From an uncultured Clostridia bacterium (GTDB taxonomy: Bacteria; Bacillota; Clostridia; TANB77; CAG-508), in the NCBI GenBank assembly GCA_947632525.1, contig CANRPQ010000034.1, positions 1-11,474 of the forward strand: a stretch of 11,474 nt of DNA. The letters are read 5' to 3'. Shown in pieces: positions 1-6,264 of the stretch. Both the position numbers and the translations under genes were made by a program. Within the stretch, counting starts at the first letter, position 1; each line of letters begins with the position of its first letter. The notes beneath the pieces are model-generated. The model was not told where the DNA came from, did no database searches, and saw only the letters and a program-made list of their open reading frames with translations.

Positions 1-204
1 TCAAATGAAATCTAACGAAGTAAGACGAAGTTTATTTTTTGAATTTTCCCATTGCCTTTTATAATTTTTTTAATATAGATTAGTGAATTTTTATGATTTT
101 TTATTAGAGTTTCAGTAGTTTGATGTATTTACTTTTCCCAACTTTTTCCCAAATAGACATAATAGTACTTAATTTTAGCATTATTGTAAACTATTTGAGA
201 ACAT
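1..204. other. A+T-rich spacer at left edge, no gene recognised
   Basis: This stretch lies downstream of the initiator tRNA terminator and holds no open frame I would call a gene. A short frame (2-64) is open from the window edge to a TAA at 62-64 and could be the last codons of a gene cut by the edge, but nothing in it is recognisable. There are small direct repeats: ACGAAGT at 15-21 and 25-31, and a near-tandem pair ACTTTTCCCA / ACTTTTTCCC at 131-150. No promoter or terminator stands out. Confidence 0.5.
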
Positions 205-240
205 TAAAAAATCACTAAAACCATTATAGTTCTAGTGATT
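205..240 (-). terminator. Rho-independent terminator of the initiator tRNA
   Basis: Read on the minus strand, an 8-bp perfect stem (arms at 233-240 and 210-217) is followed directly by a run of five U residues (205-209). It begins only 6 bases past the encoded CCA end of the tRNA. Position and shape fit an intrinsic terminator of a single-tRNA transcript. The stem is A+T-rich, so it may be moderate in strength. Confidence 0.75.
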
Positions 241-246
241 AAAGTT

Positions 247-322
247 TGGTTGCGGGGGATAGACTCGAACTATCGACCTTCGGGTTATGAGCCCGACGAG
301 CTGCCAACTGCTCCACCCCGCG
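247..322 (-). tRNA. Initiator tRNA-fMet (anticodon CAU), CCA encoded
   Basis: The minus strand folds into a full 76-nt cloverleaf: a seven-position acceptor stem, a D arm containing AGCAGTTGGCAGCT, an anticodon arm TCGGG-CTCATAA-CCCGA, and a T arm GATAG-TTCGAGT-CTATC. The anticodon CAU is encoded at 287-289. Two features mark it as the initiator rather than an elongator Met or Ile2 tRNA: the unpaired C1 x A72 at the end of the acceptor stem, and three consecutive G-C pairs at the base of the anticodon loop. The 3' CCA is encoded (247-249). It has its own promoter and terminator and no neighbouring tRNA, so it is a monocistronic tRNA gene. Confidence 0.97.
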
Positions 323-339
323 ATTTGTTGACAAAATTT

Positions 340-368
340 ATTATACACCTTTAGTATATTGTTGTCAA
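340..368 (-). promoter_or_regulatory. Consensus sigma-A promoter of tRNA-fMet
   Basis: On the minus strand TTGACA (363-368) is followed after exactly 17 bases by TATAAT (340-345). Both hexamers match the consensus at every position. Transcription should begin near 333, about ten bases before the mature 5' end of the tRNA. Such a perfect promoter suits a gene needed at high level. Confidence 0.9.
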
Positions 369-526
369 GGAAATTTAAAGATTGCATTAAAATTTTGTGT
401 AAAATATTGCTTTTTAACATGCATTTAATCGTACAAATTGCATTTACTTTACAGAATTGCATTTAACTTTTAACTTGACGAAATTTTGTGTAAATCTTGA
501 ATTTTTTCTACTTAATAAAAAATTTT
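369..526. repeat. Spacer with short repeats upstream of the tRNA promoter
   Basis: No gene is visible here. The heptamer GCATTTA occurs at 421, 440 and 459, spaced exactly 19 bases apart, each time within a wider ATTGCATTTA-like context, with a weaker copy (GCATTA) at 384, about two units upstream. A separate 14-base direct repeat, AAATTTTGTGTAAA, lies at 390-403 and 481-494. The 19-base units are only partly conserved outside the heptamer (12 of 19 between the first two). They could be degenerate tandem repeats, protein-binding sites, or chance in A+T-rich DNA. Confidence 0.4.
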
Positions 527-583
527 AAAAGGAATAGCTTACATTTCATTATTATATTCAACTATATTTCAACTATTCCTTTT
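527..583 (-). terminator. Likely terminator of comEA
   Basis: An 11-bp perfect inverted repeat (AAAAGGAATAG at 527-537 with its complement at 573-583) begins 8 bases past the comEA stop. On the minus strand it is followed by AAAATTTTTT. The loop is long (35 bases), which is unusual for an intrinsic terminator, but stem, position and U-rich tail fit. The plus strand also has a T-rich tail, so it may work in both directions. Confidence 0.6.
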
Positions 584-591
584 TATATTTT

Positions 592-1299
592 TTAACTTAC
601 TACAACGTATTCCTTTATGTTTTCGAATTTTGCATCTCCTATTCCTTTTACATTTTGCAAATCCTCTATTTTATTAAATTTTCCATTTTGCTGTCTATAT
701 TCAATAATTCTACTAGCAATTGATGGGCCTATTCCTGGCAACGCTTCTAAATCACTTTGTGTTGCTGTATTTATATTCACTTTTTTATTCACTCCTTGGC
801 TTGTGCTTTTACTTTCTTCTATCACATTATTCCCACTTCCACTGGTTATATACTCTTTATTTTCTTTTTTATCTGCTTTGCTAGGGATATATATTTTTTG
901 CCCATCTTCTAGGATGTATGCTAAGTTTACTTCGTCTAAGTCTGCATCCTCTGTAATGCCGTCTGCAGCATCAATTGCATCTGCAATTCTTGCTCCTTCT
1001 GGTAATTTTAATATTCCTACTTTTTGAACTGCACCTGTAATATGAACTATAATTTGCTTTTCGTCACTTTGCATTGATTCATCATTTTCTATTGATTGAC
1101 TGTTTTCTATTAACTGATTTTTTTCTTCTATTTCGCTATTACTTGCTAACTCAGTATTATCCGCTATTTCATTATATTCTAAATCTACAAAATCGTCTTC
1201 ATTATGTAGTGTAGTATATCCATAAATTCCAATTATACTTAGCATTATACATGCTACTATTGCTAAAATAATTTTTTGTTTTGTTGTTAAATTGTTCAT
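592..1299 (-). CDS. comEA: ComEA-like membrane-anchored DNA-binding protein
   Basis: ComEA is the double-stranded DNA receptor on the outer face of the membrane in natural transformation; it hands DNA to the ComEC channel. The protein (235 aa from this start) has an N-terminal membrane anchor (about 9-29), an acidic Asn/Glu/Ser-rich linker (35-80), an SLBB domain (about 83-142) and, after a second linker, a C-terminal helix-hairpin-helix domain (about 174-235) with two hairpins, LPGIGPSIASRI and VKGIGDAKFENI. This is the standard order for Firmicute ComEA. A start nine bases upstream (1308) is in frame, but the only Shine-Dalgarno (AAGGA, 1308-1312) overlaps that ATG, whereas it sits 8 bases from the ATG at 1299. 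No comEC or comEB is next to it, so it seems to be a single-gene unit ending at its own terminator. The family call is firm; competence itself is not shown. Confidence 0.93.
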   Translation of the reverse strand: MNNLTTKQKIILAIVACIMLSIIGIYGYTTLHNEDDFVDLEYNEIADNTELASNSEIEEKNQLIENSQSIENDESMQSDEKQIIVHITGAVQKVGILKLPEGARIADAIDAADGITEDADLDEVNLAYILEDGQKIYIPSKADKKENKEYITSGSGNNVIEESKSTSQGVNKKVNINTATQSDLEALPGIGPSIASRIIEYRQQNGKFNKIEDLQNVKGIGDAKFENIKEYVVVS

Positions 1300-1307
1300 G
1301 TTTTTCA

Positions 1308-1312
1308 TCCTT
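1308..1312 (-). promoter_or_regulatory. Ribosome binding site that sets the comEA start
   Basis: AAGGA on the minus strand. It overlaps the first in-frame ATG (1306-1308), which therefore cannot use it, and lies 8 bases before the ATG at 1297-1299. This is the basis for choosing the shorter protein. Confidence 0.7.
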
Positions 1313-1344
1313 TCTAATTATTTTCTTTTTTTACCTTTATTAAC

Positions 1345-1373
1345 TTGATTTTCTTACTTTTTTCATATATAGT
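1345..1373 (+). promoter_or_regulatory. Putative promoter of the D,D-carboxypeptidase gene
   Basis: TTGATT (1345-1350) and TATAGT (1368-1373) are separated by 17 bases. Each hexamer differs from the sigma-A consensus at few positions. The predicted start near 1380 leaves a leader of about 45 bases containing the GAGGT ribosome binding site. I could not pick a convincing promoter for the divergent comEA in the same spacer. Confidence 0.6.
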
Positions 1374-1425
1374 TATCTTTAGCATAAATTTAATTAGATA
1401 ATAAAATTGTGAGGTTTCAAATATT

Positions 1426-2811
1426 ATGAAAAAACTAAAATATATTTTTATATTTCTATTGATAGTTACATTATTTCAATCTGTTTTTGTTACCACCTCC
1501 TTTGGTGCCAATACCGCTGATTCTAATCAATCTAAGACAGATGCTACTGATATTACTATTTATTCGCCTTCTTGTGTTTTGATTGAATCTAGTACTGGGG
1601 AAATTTTGTATCAAAAAAATGCTAATGAAGTAAGATACCCTGCTAGTACAACTAAAATGATGACTGCTATTCTAGCTTTAGAAAATTGTCAATTATCTGA
1701 TGTAGCAACAGTTAGCCATAATGCTATTTTTTCTATTCCTGCTGATTATGTTGTTGCAAATTTACGTGAAGGCGAACAGCTTACAATAGAACAGTTGCTA
1801 AATGTTTTGTTAATACCTTCTGCTAATGACGCAGCTATTGTACTAGCAGAACATATTTCTGGAAGTGTTAGTAAGTTTGCTGATCTAATGAATGAAAAGG
1901 CAAAAGAAATTGGATGTCAACATACTCATTTTGTTAATCCAAATGGAATTCATAATAAAAATCATACTAGTACTGCATATGATTTGGCTTTGATTGCTAG
2001 ATATGCTATGAATAATCCTACTTTTCGTGAAATTGTAAAGAAAACCAAATATACATTACCAGCAACTAATAAATACTCTAAGGCAGATCGTTCTTTTAAT
2101 ACCACTAATGATTTGTTAATTAAAAACACTAGTAAATCTAAGAGTAATTATTATTATCCTGATGCAATTGGCGTAAAAACAGGTTATACCGGTGAAGCTG
2201 GTAATTGTTTAGTATCAGCAGCTAATAAAAATGGTATGGAAGTAATTTCTGTTGTTTTAGGTGCAGATATTACAGATACTGGATTAAGTGAAAAATTTTT
2301 AGATTCTATTACTTTGTTGAATTATGCTTTTGATAATTATGAAGTTAAAACTATTTATGAAAAAAATAGTGTTTTAAAAGAGGTTCAAGTCTTTGGTGCA
2401 ACTAAGGAGACAAGGAATTTGAATGTTCTTGTAAAAGATGGAATTGGTATTTTTTTAGAAAAGGGTGTAAATACAGATAATTTACAGGCTGAAGTAACTT
2501 TGGATAAACTAAAGGCTCCTATTACTGCTGGAAGTGTTATTGGTAAAATTAGTTACACTGTGGATGAAAACACTTATACTTCTGAATTAATAGCACAGAG
2601 TGATGTTTTACCTTCTAATTTTCTTCCAATATTATTCCGAGTTATTTTAATTGCTATTATTTTATATTTAATTTATGTATTATTGAAACCAAGAAAAAAA
2701 GGCAGAAATAAAAAATTACGTACTAAGAATTCTAAGTCATCTAAGTATAAATCTTCAAAAGGTAGAAAAAGAACTAATGAATATCATTATAGTAATATTA
2801 ATATTAGATAA
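1426..2811 (+). CDS. D-alanyl-D-alanine carboxypeptidase, S11 family (DacA/DacF-type PBP)
   Basis: Low-molecular-weight penicillin-binding protein that removes the terminal D-Ala from peptidoglycan pentapeptides outside the membrane, limiting cross-linking. The 461-aa protein has a signal peptide (1-28, ending SFGA). All three catalytic motifs of the family are intact: STTK at 74-77 (nucleophile S74, K77), SAN at 132-134 and KTG at 251-253. A beta-rich C-terminal domain follows (about 305-390). Instead of the amphipathic helix of E. coli PBP5 it ends in a real membrane segment (about 402-420) and a 41-residue tail rich in Lys, Arg and Ser, so the catalytic domain is probably anchored by the C-terminus with the tail inside the cell. 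GAGGT lies 10 bases before the ATG. The gene has its own promoter and a strong terminator, and converges with the LCP gene. The family is certain; which dac paralogue it is cannot be told. Confidence 0.95.
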   Translation: MKKLKYIFIFLLIVTLFQSVFVTTSFGANTADSNQSKTDATDITIYSPSCVLIESSTGEILYQKNANEVRYPASTTKMMTAILALENCQLSDVATVSHNAIFSIPADYVVANLREGEQLTIEQLLNVLLIPSANDAAIVLAEHISGSVSKFADLMNEKAKEIGCQHTHFVNPNGIHNKNHTSTAYDLALIARYAMNNPTFREIVKKTKYTLPATNKYSKADRSFNTTNDLLIKNTSKSKSNYYYPDAIGVKTGYTGEAGNCLVSAANKNGMEVISVVLGADITDTGLSEKFLDSITLLNYAFDNYEVKTIYEKNSVLKEVQVFGATKETRNLNVLVKDGIGIFLEKGVNTDNLQAEVTLDKLKAPITAGSVIGKISYTVDENTYTSELIAQSDVLPSNFLPILFRVILIAIILYLIYVLLKPRKKGRNKKLRTKNSKSSKYKSSKGRKRTNEYHYSNINIR

Positions 2812-2815
2812 ATAT

Positions 2816-2852
2816 AAAAAGGGTGCATTTAAATTTAAGCACCCCTTTTTTT
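2816..2852. terminator. Bidirectional terminator between two convergent wall genes
   Basis: The perfect stem GGGTGC (2821-2826) / GCACCC (2839-2844) is followed on the plus strand by a run of seven T residues (2846-2852), and on the minus strand by five U residues from the A run at 2816-2820. It starts 4 bases past the carboxypeptidase stop. It should end that transcript and also the LCP transcript arriving from the other side. Confidence 0.85.
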
Positions 2853-2877
2853 ATATAACAAGTTAAGTTTTTTGGTC

Positions 2878-2919
2878 TGTACGGTTTGCAAGACAAACCT
2901 GTACATGTGGCGAAGCCAC
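2878..2919. repeat. Tandem hairpins, possible dispersed palindromic element
   Basis: Two hairpins lie back to back in the spacer. The first pairs TGTACGGTTTG (2878-2888) with CAAACCTGTACA (2894-2905): 11 base pairs with one bulged base and a 5-base loop. The second is GTGGC-GAA-GCCAC (2907-2919). Neither is needed for termination, since a strong terminator lies beside them. Both are richer in G+C than their surroundings. The layout resembles REP-like or small non-autonomous palindromic elements, but no second copy is present in the window. Confidence 0.5.
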
Positions 2920-2936
2920 TTTTCTTCTTTTTCTAT

Positions 2937-4223
2937 TTATCCTTCATAGTCTTTACCAATAATTATAGTAATATTAATTGTTCCTTCAGCACCATTTGTT
3001 ACGGATTCTACTTTTAAAATCTGTTTTAAGTCTTCTTGGATTAACTCGTCTACATTTCCCCTTGTAATGATAGTTGTATTATTTGTTTCTGTAGTATTTC
3101 CAGTTTTATTAACTGTATATCCTGCATCTTTTAATTTTGCAACTACTTTTTCTAATTTTGTATTACTTGATGTACCATTTAATACTTCTACTTTTAGTTT
3201 CGTTTTATCAATACTAGATGTATCAACTGTGCTACCACTCTTTTTGTCATCTTCATCTAATTTATTAGGATTTAAAAATAGATTATCAACTATGGTTTTT
3301 AACTTTACTTCGTCTGCTAAATATACCCACACCCCATTTTCATTTTTGTTATCTGATGCTCCTGGTACTTGTGCTGTTTTTAGGTCTTCCATGTTGAATT
3401 CTACTATATATGGTACATAGTCTTTAATAATGTCAAAATCCATATTTGTTTCTATATATTTATTTGCGATATCAATTATTTCGTTTATTTTAAAAATATT
3501 TTCTACTTTTAAAGTTTGTTTGGCAAGTGCTGTTAAAAATGCCCTTTGAGTTTTCATTCTTCCTTCATCTTCTATACCATATTCAACAGGATATGTGGTT
3601 CCATCATTATTATGTCTGAATCTAACAACTTGCTCTGCTTTTTCTCCATCTAGTTTTTGTACACCAGCTTTTAAATTGATGTGTAGATTTAAGTTGTTTG
3701 AATCATATTTCATGTCTATTGGAACATCAAAGGTAACTCCGCCTATTACATCTACTAAATCTCTAAATGCTTTAGTATCTACTTTTAAGTAGTATTTTAT
3801 ATCTAAACCTGTTAATTCATTTATTTCTTTTAATGTGTTTTCAGCTCCTGTTTGATATACTGCGTTTAGCTTGTCCCAAGCGGTTGCTTTGGTTTTATCA
3901 TTTCCTATAAATGTGTCCCTTGGTATTGATAAAATAGATGCTTGTTGCTCTTTTGGATCATATTCTGCTACCATGATTGTGTCTGTTAAGTTTTCACTTT
4001 GTCCAAGTAATACACAATATATTTTTGGTAAATCTTTAACTGTATCAGAATCATGCCCTACTGCAGTTGCTAAAATACCTTTTAGGCCCCCACCATTTTG
4101 CCATACACGGATTCCAATAACAATTCCTACTATCAAAAGGATTAATAGAATTATTAAAGCAATTTTTTTACCTATTCCTCTTTTCTTTTTTTGCCTTTTT
4201 TTGTTTTGTTTTACATTATCCAA
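2937..4223 (-). CDS. LytR-CpsA-Psr (LCP) family cell-wall polymer ligase with LytR_C domain
   Basis: LCP proteins move lipid-linked anionic polymers or polysaccharides onto peptidoglycan outside the membrane. From this start (428 aa) there is a very basic cytoplasmic stretch, a membrane segment (about 21-39), the LCP domain (about 68-240) and a C-terminal LytR_C domain (about 340-423). Visible LCP landmarks are LTDTIM (79-84; D81), SIPRDTF (99-105; R102, D103), VRFRH (200-204) and GRMKTQR (221-227). The Arg common just before SDT in many relatives is Leu here, as I recall for some clostridial members. The longer frame begins with TTG at 4244, but AAGGTGA (4229-4235) sits 5 bases before a second TTG at 4223, and the promoter predicts an RNA start near 4255, so 4223 is preferred. 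It lies downstream of cvpA, has its own promoter, and ends at the shared terminator. The polymer it attaches is unknown. Confidence 0.93.
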   Translation of the reverse strand: MDNVKQNKKRQKKKRGIGKKIALIILLILLIVGIVIGIRVWQNGGGLKGILATAVGHDSDTVKDLPKIYCVLLGQSENLTDTIMVAEYDPKEQQASILSIPRDTFIGNDKTKATAWDKLNAVYQTGAENTLKEINELTGLDIKYYLKVDTKAFRDLVDVIGGVTFDVPIDMKYDSNNLNLHINLKAGVQKLDGEKAEQVVRFRHNNDGTTYPVEYGIEDEGRMKTQRAFLTALAKQTLKVENIFKINEIIDIANKYIETNMDFDIIKDYVPYIVEFNMEDLKTAQVPGASDNKNENGVWVYLADEVKLKTIVDNLFLNPNKLDEDDKKSGSTVDTSSIDKTKLKVEVLNGTSSNTKLEKVVAKLKDAGYTVNKTGNTTETNNTTIITRGNVDELIQEDLKQILKVESVTNGAEGTINITIIIGKDYEG

Positions 4224-4228
4224 TTTAT

Positions 4229-4235
4229 TCACCTT
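4229..4235 (-). promoter_or_regulatory. Ribosome binding site that sets the LCP start (TTG)
   Basis: AAGGTGA on the minus strand, 5 bases before a TTG codon at 4221-4223. The upstream TTG at 4242-4244 has no comparable site and would leave only about 11 bases of leader. No ATG is available in frame near the N-terminus, so a non-ATG start is forced. Confidence 0.6.
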
Positions 4236-4261
4236 ATTTTTCAAACTTATTTTGTTGTTTT

Positions 4262-4290
4262 AGTATAACAAATTTTATAAAATTTATCAA
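4262..4290 (-). promoter_or_regulatory. Promoter of the LCP gene
   Basis: TTGATA (4285-4290) and TATACT (4262-4267) on the minus strand, with a 17-base spacer. Five of six positions match consensus in each hexamer. It lies between cvpA and the LCP gene, with no evident terminator after cvpA, so the LCP gene may be read both from here and by read-through. Confidence 0.7.
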
Positions 4291-4316
4291 TATTATTCAC
4301 AAAATCTTTACATTAA

Positions 4317-4973
4317 TTAGAATATTAATTTTAATAATAAATTGTTGTTATACATTATGCTTCCGATAAAAGATTTTTGAATTGCTGCAATAATTCCTGT
4401 TCCACTTACTAATGGGCTTACAAATGATAGAATAGCTAAAATCAAATAAATAATTACAACTGCTTCTAACATTCCATAAATAACGCCACCTAATTTATCA
4501 AATTGCTTAATTCCTGGTAGTTTAGTTATTAGGTCTGCTAAACCTTTAACAAATAGTAAAGCTATTCTTGCAACAATGAATAGTCCTATACCAACTCCTG
4601 CATTAATAATGGTCAAAGCCATATCTCTTGCAGTGGCATCTGCAATTGCTTCTTTTGCATTATTTCCCGCTTCTTCTACCGTTTTATTAATATAGTCCAT
4701 CATTACTGTTGGCATATTTCCATTTTTTTCATCTGATGCATCTTTACTATCTTCTGAGATGATTACATTACGTATTCCCTGTTCTAGATTTTCATCCCAA
4801 TTGGTCTTATTAATAATAAAACCAGAAACAGGTTTAAATAATACAAATGCAATAATTAAAGAAAGTGCAAATGAAATTATTTTTAATAATGAACCTGTTA
4901 GTCCTTTATAATATCCTAATGCAATGCATAATACTATAATAGCTAATATAACTACATCAATAATAATACTCAT
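4317..4973 (-). CDS. cvpA: CvpA family membrane protein
   Basis: A 218-aa integral membrane protein of the CvpA family, named for colicin V production in E. coli; its general biochemical role is not settled. Four hydrophobic segments are visible: about 4-22, 29-54, 119-143 and 161-188. Typical family features are the N-terminal GYYKGLTGSLLKI and the later LGGVIYGMLEAV. Between segments two and three is a hydrophilic loop of about 65 residues with an acidic patch near 73-83. The ATG is preceded by AAGGAG with 8 bases spacing, and this site overlaps the stop codon of the upstream gene (gap 12 bases), so the two genes are surely co-transcribed and probably translationally coupled. No terminator follows. 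Confidence 0.88.
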   Translation of the reverse strand: MSIIIDVVILAIIVLCIALGYYKGLTGSLLKIISFALSLIIAFVLFKPVSGFIINKTNWDENLEQGIRNVIISEDSKDASDEKNGNMPTVMMDYINKTVEEAGNNAKEAIADATARDMALTIINAGVGIGLFIVARIALLFVKGLADLITKLPGIKQFDKLGGVIYGMLEAVVIIYLILAILSFVSPLVSGTGIIAAIQKSFIGSIMYNNNLLLKLIF

Positions 4974-4985
4974 ATTTCTTTCTCC

Positions 4986-6179
4986 TTATAAATTTACTAA
5001 TTCAATTTTGTCTCTATAAATGATACCAGCTAATTTGTCACAGATAACTATGTTTCTTACTTCTTGCCTAGAAGTATATCTTTTTACAAGCCATCCACTG
5101 GTATTAATAAAATCTACTTCAGAACCTAGATTAACTGCAATAATATTGTCATAACTTGCTACGCTTTTTGCTACTCCTTCTATGGTATAAGTGCTTTCCT
5201 TTTGATTAGTGATATTAATCATTTCTAATAGCGTATCTGCACTAAATAGTCCTGTGGATTGCTCTACAGTTCTATAAACAAAGTTTGTTAGCTCGTTATC
5301 TGCAAATGTAATTTTTTTGTCTTCCTGCAAATCTATTAAATCTACATCAACATTACTATCAATCATATTAATTTTATCATCATACATACAAACTAAACGA
5401 TTTTTTTCTTGATATTTTATTCTTAAAATTAGACTGTTTTGTGGTGCATTATATGTAAATACTGGTTCAGTATTTTTTTCTGTTGCTTCTTTCATAGAAA
5501 TAATCTTTATATTTGATTGGACTATAGTTCCAGATGTGTTTATTTCTGCATATGCCAAGTAATTATTGTCTTGTGAAATGCAAGCATCAACTGCCGTGGT
5601 AGCAGATAAATAAGATTTAAATAGTTCATTACCTTTGTCATCATAAGTTACTATAACAGATTTATAGCTAGTTCCACTTATAATTGCACTTACATATCCA
5701 TTTTTATTTACATTTATTTTTGTTATATCTCCGTCTAATTCTTTTTCCCATAATATGTTTGAGCCTGATATTAAATAAAGTTTTTTGTTTTCTTTTCCAC
5801 CTATAACAAGATATCTAGCATTTACATTATATATAGGATCACTAATTTCTACTTTCACTTCTTGTTCTTTTTTTCCATTTGAATTATACATAGATAAGTT
5901 ATTTTCTGCTAAAATGCAAATATATCTTCCATAAGGGATAACATTAGTATTTGAGTCATAATCAAATTCAATTACTGGTATATTTTCATCTGTTATGTTT
6001 TTTAAAAATATGTATCTATCCATGAAGTTTTGAAAGTTTTTATTGTTACAATATATGATAGAAGTTATAATTATAATAATTATTAAAACCATAATACTGA
6101 TAATAATGGCTAATTTTTTTTTGCTAATTTTATTTTTTTCTTTTGAAGAGTTACTTTTAAACTCAATTATTTTCTTCAT
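4986..6179 (-). CDS. Membrane-anchored propeller-like protein (possibly DUF5711 family)
   Basis: Function unknown. The 397-aa protein has a short basic cytoplasmic N-terminus, one membrane segment (about 23-43) and a long domain predicted to lie outside the cell. That domain contains recurring beta-strand units such as VTYDDKGNELFKSYL followed by ACISQDNNYLAYAEI, spaced like the blades of a WD40- or PQQ-type beta-propeller. From memory, clostridial proteins of this design, called DUF5711, are often next to cvpA, as here; the family name is a recollection, not a search result. The ribosome binding site (AAGGA, 6193-6197) is 13 bases from the ATG, longer than for its neighbours. It has its own promoter and is followed after 12 bases by cvpA, suggesting the two proteins act together at the membrane. 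Confidence 0.8.
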   Translation of the reverse strand: MKKIIEFKSNSSKEKNKISKKKLAIIISIMVLIIIIIITSIIYCNNKNFQNFMDRYIFLKNITDENIPVIEFDYDSNTNVIPYGRYICILAENNLSMYNSNGKKEQEVKVEISDPIYNVNARYLVIGGKENKKLYLISGSNILWEKELDGDITKINVNKNGYVSAIISGTSYKSVIVTYDDKGNELFKSYLSATTAVDACISQDNNYLAYAEINTSGTIVQSNIKIISMKEATEKNTEPVFTYNAPQNSLILRIKYQEKNRLVCMYDDKINMIDSNVDVDLIDLQEDKKITFADNELTNFVYRTVEQSTGLFSADTLLEMINITNQKESTYTIEGVAKSVASYDNIIAVNLGSEVDFINTSGWLVKRYTSRQEVRNIVICDKLAGIIYRDKIELVNL

Positions 6180-6218
6180 TTTTTAGTCTATATCCTTCCA
6201 TCATTTTTTTCTACATTA

Positions 6219-6247
6219 TTTATATCAGTTTTCATATTTTTTTTCAA
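6219..6247 (-). promoter_or_regulatory. Promoter of the propeller-protein/cvpA operon
   Basis: TTGAAA (6242-6247) and TATAAA (6219-6224) on the minus strand, separated by 17 bases. The predicted start near 6212 gives a leader of about 33 bases. It falls entirely in the spacer after the ykvI-like gene, so this two-gene unit does not depend on transcription from upstream. Confidence 0.7.
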
Positions 6248-6264
6248 TACATTATTTCTTAAAT

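Noticed and set aside
5..64. Short plus-strand frame of 19 codons at the left edge (starting MKSNEVRRSL)
   Set aside because: Too short to judge, no upstream sequence to show a ribosome binding site, and no recognisable motif.
76..204. Possible integrase or attachment-site remnant downstream of the tRNA 3' end
   Set aside because: tRNA 3' ends are common integration sites, but there is no duplicate of the tRNA end and no integrase frame; the minus-strand frames here are broken within about 30 codons.
232..462. Minus-strand frame of 76 codons across the tRNA region
   Set aside because: It covers the whole initiator tRNA, its promoter and part of its terminator, has no ribosome binding site and no family resemblance.
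1300..1425. A sigma-A promoter for comEA in the divergent spacer
   Set aside because: Several TTGAAA- or TATATA-like pieces exist on the minus strand, but none pair at an acceptable 16-18 base spacing with two good hexamers.
6188..6236. Fifteen-codon minus-strand frame (starting MKTDINNVEK) before the propeller-protein gene, as a possible leader peptide
   Set aside because: Its ATG falls inside the spacer of the promoter at 6219-6247, upstream of the expected RNA start, and it has no ribosome binding site.
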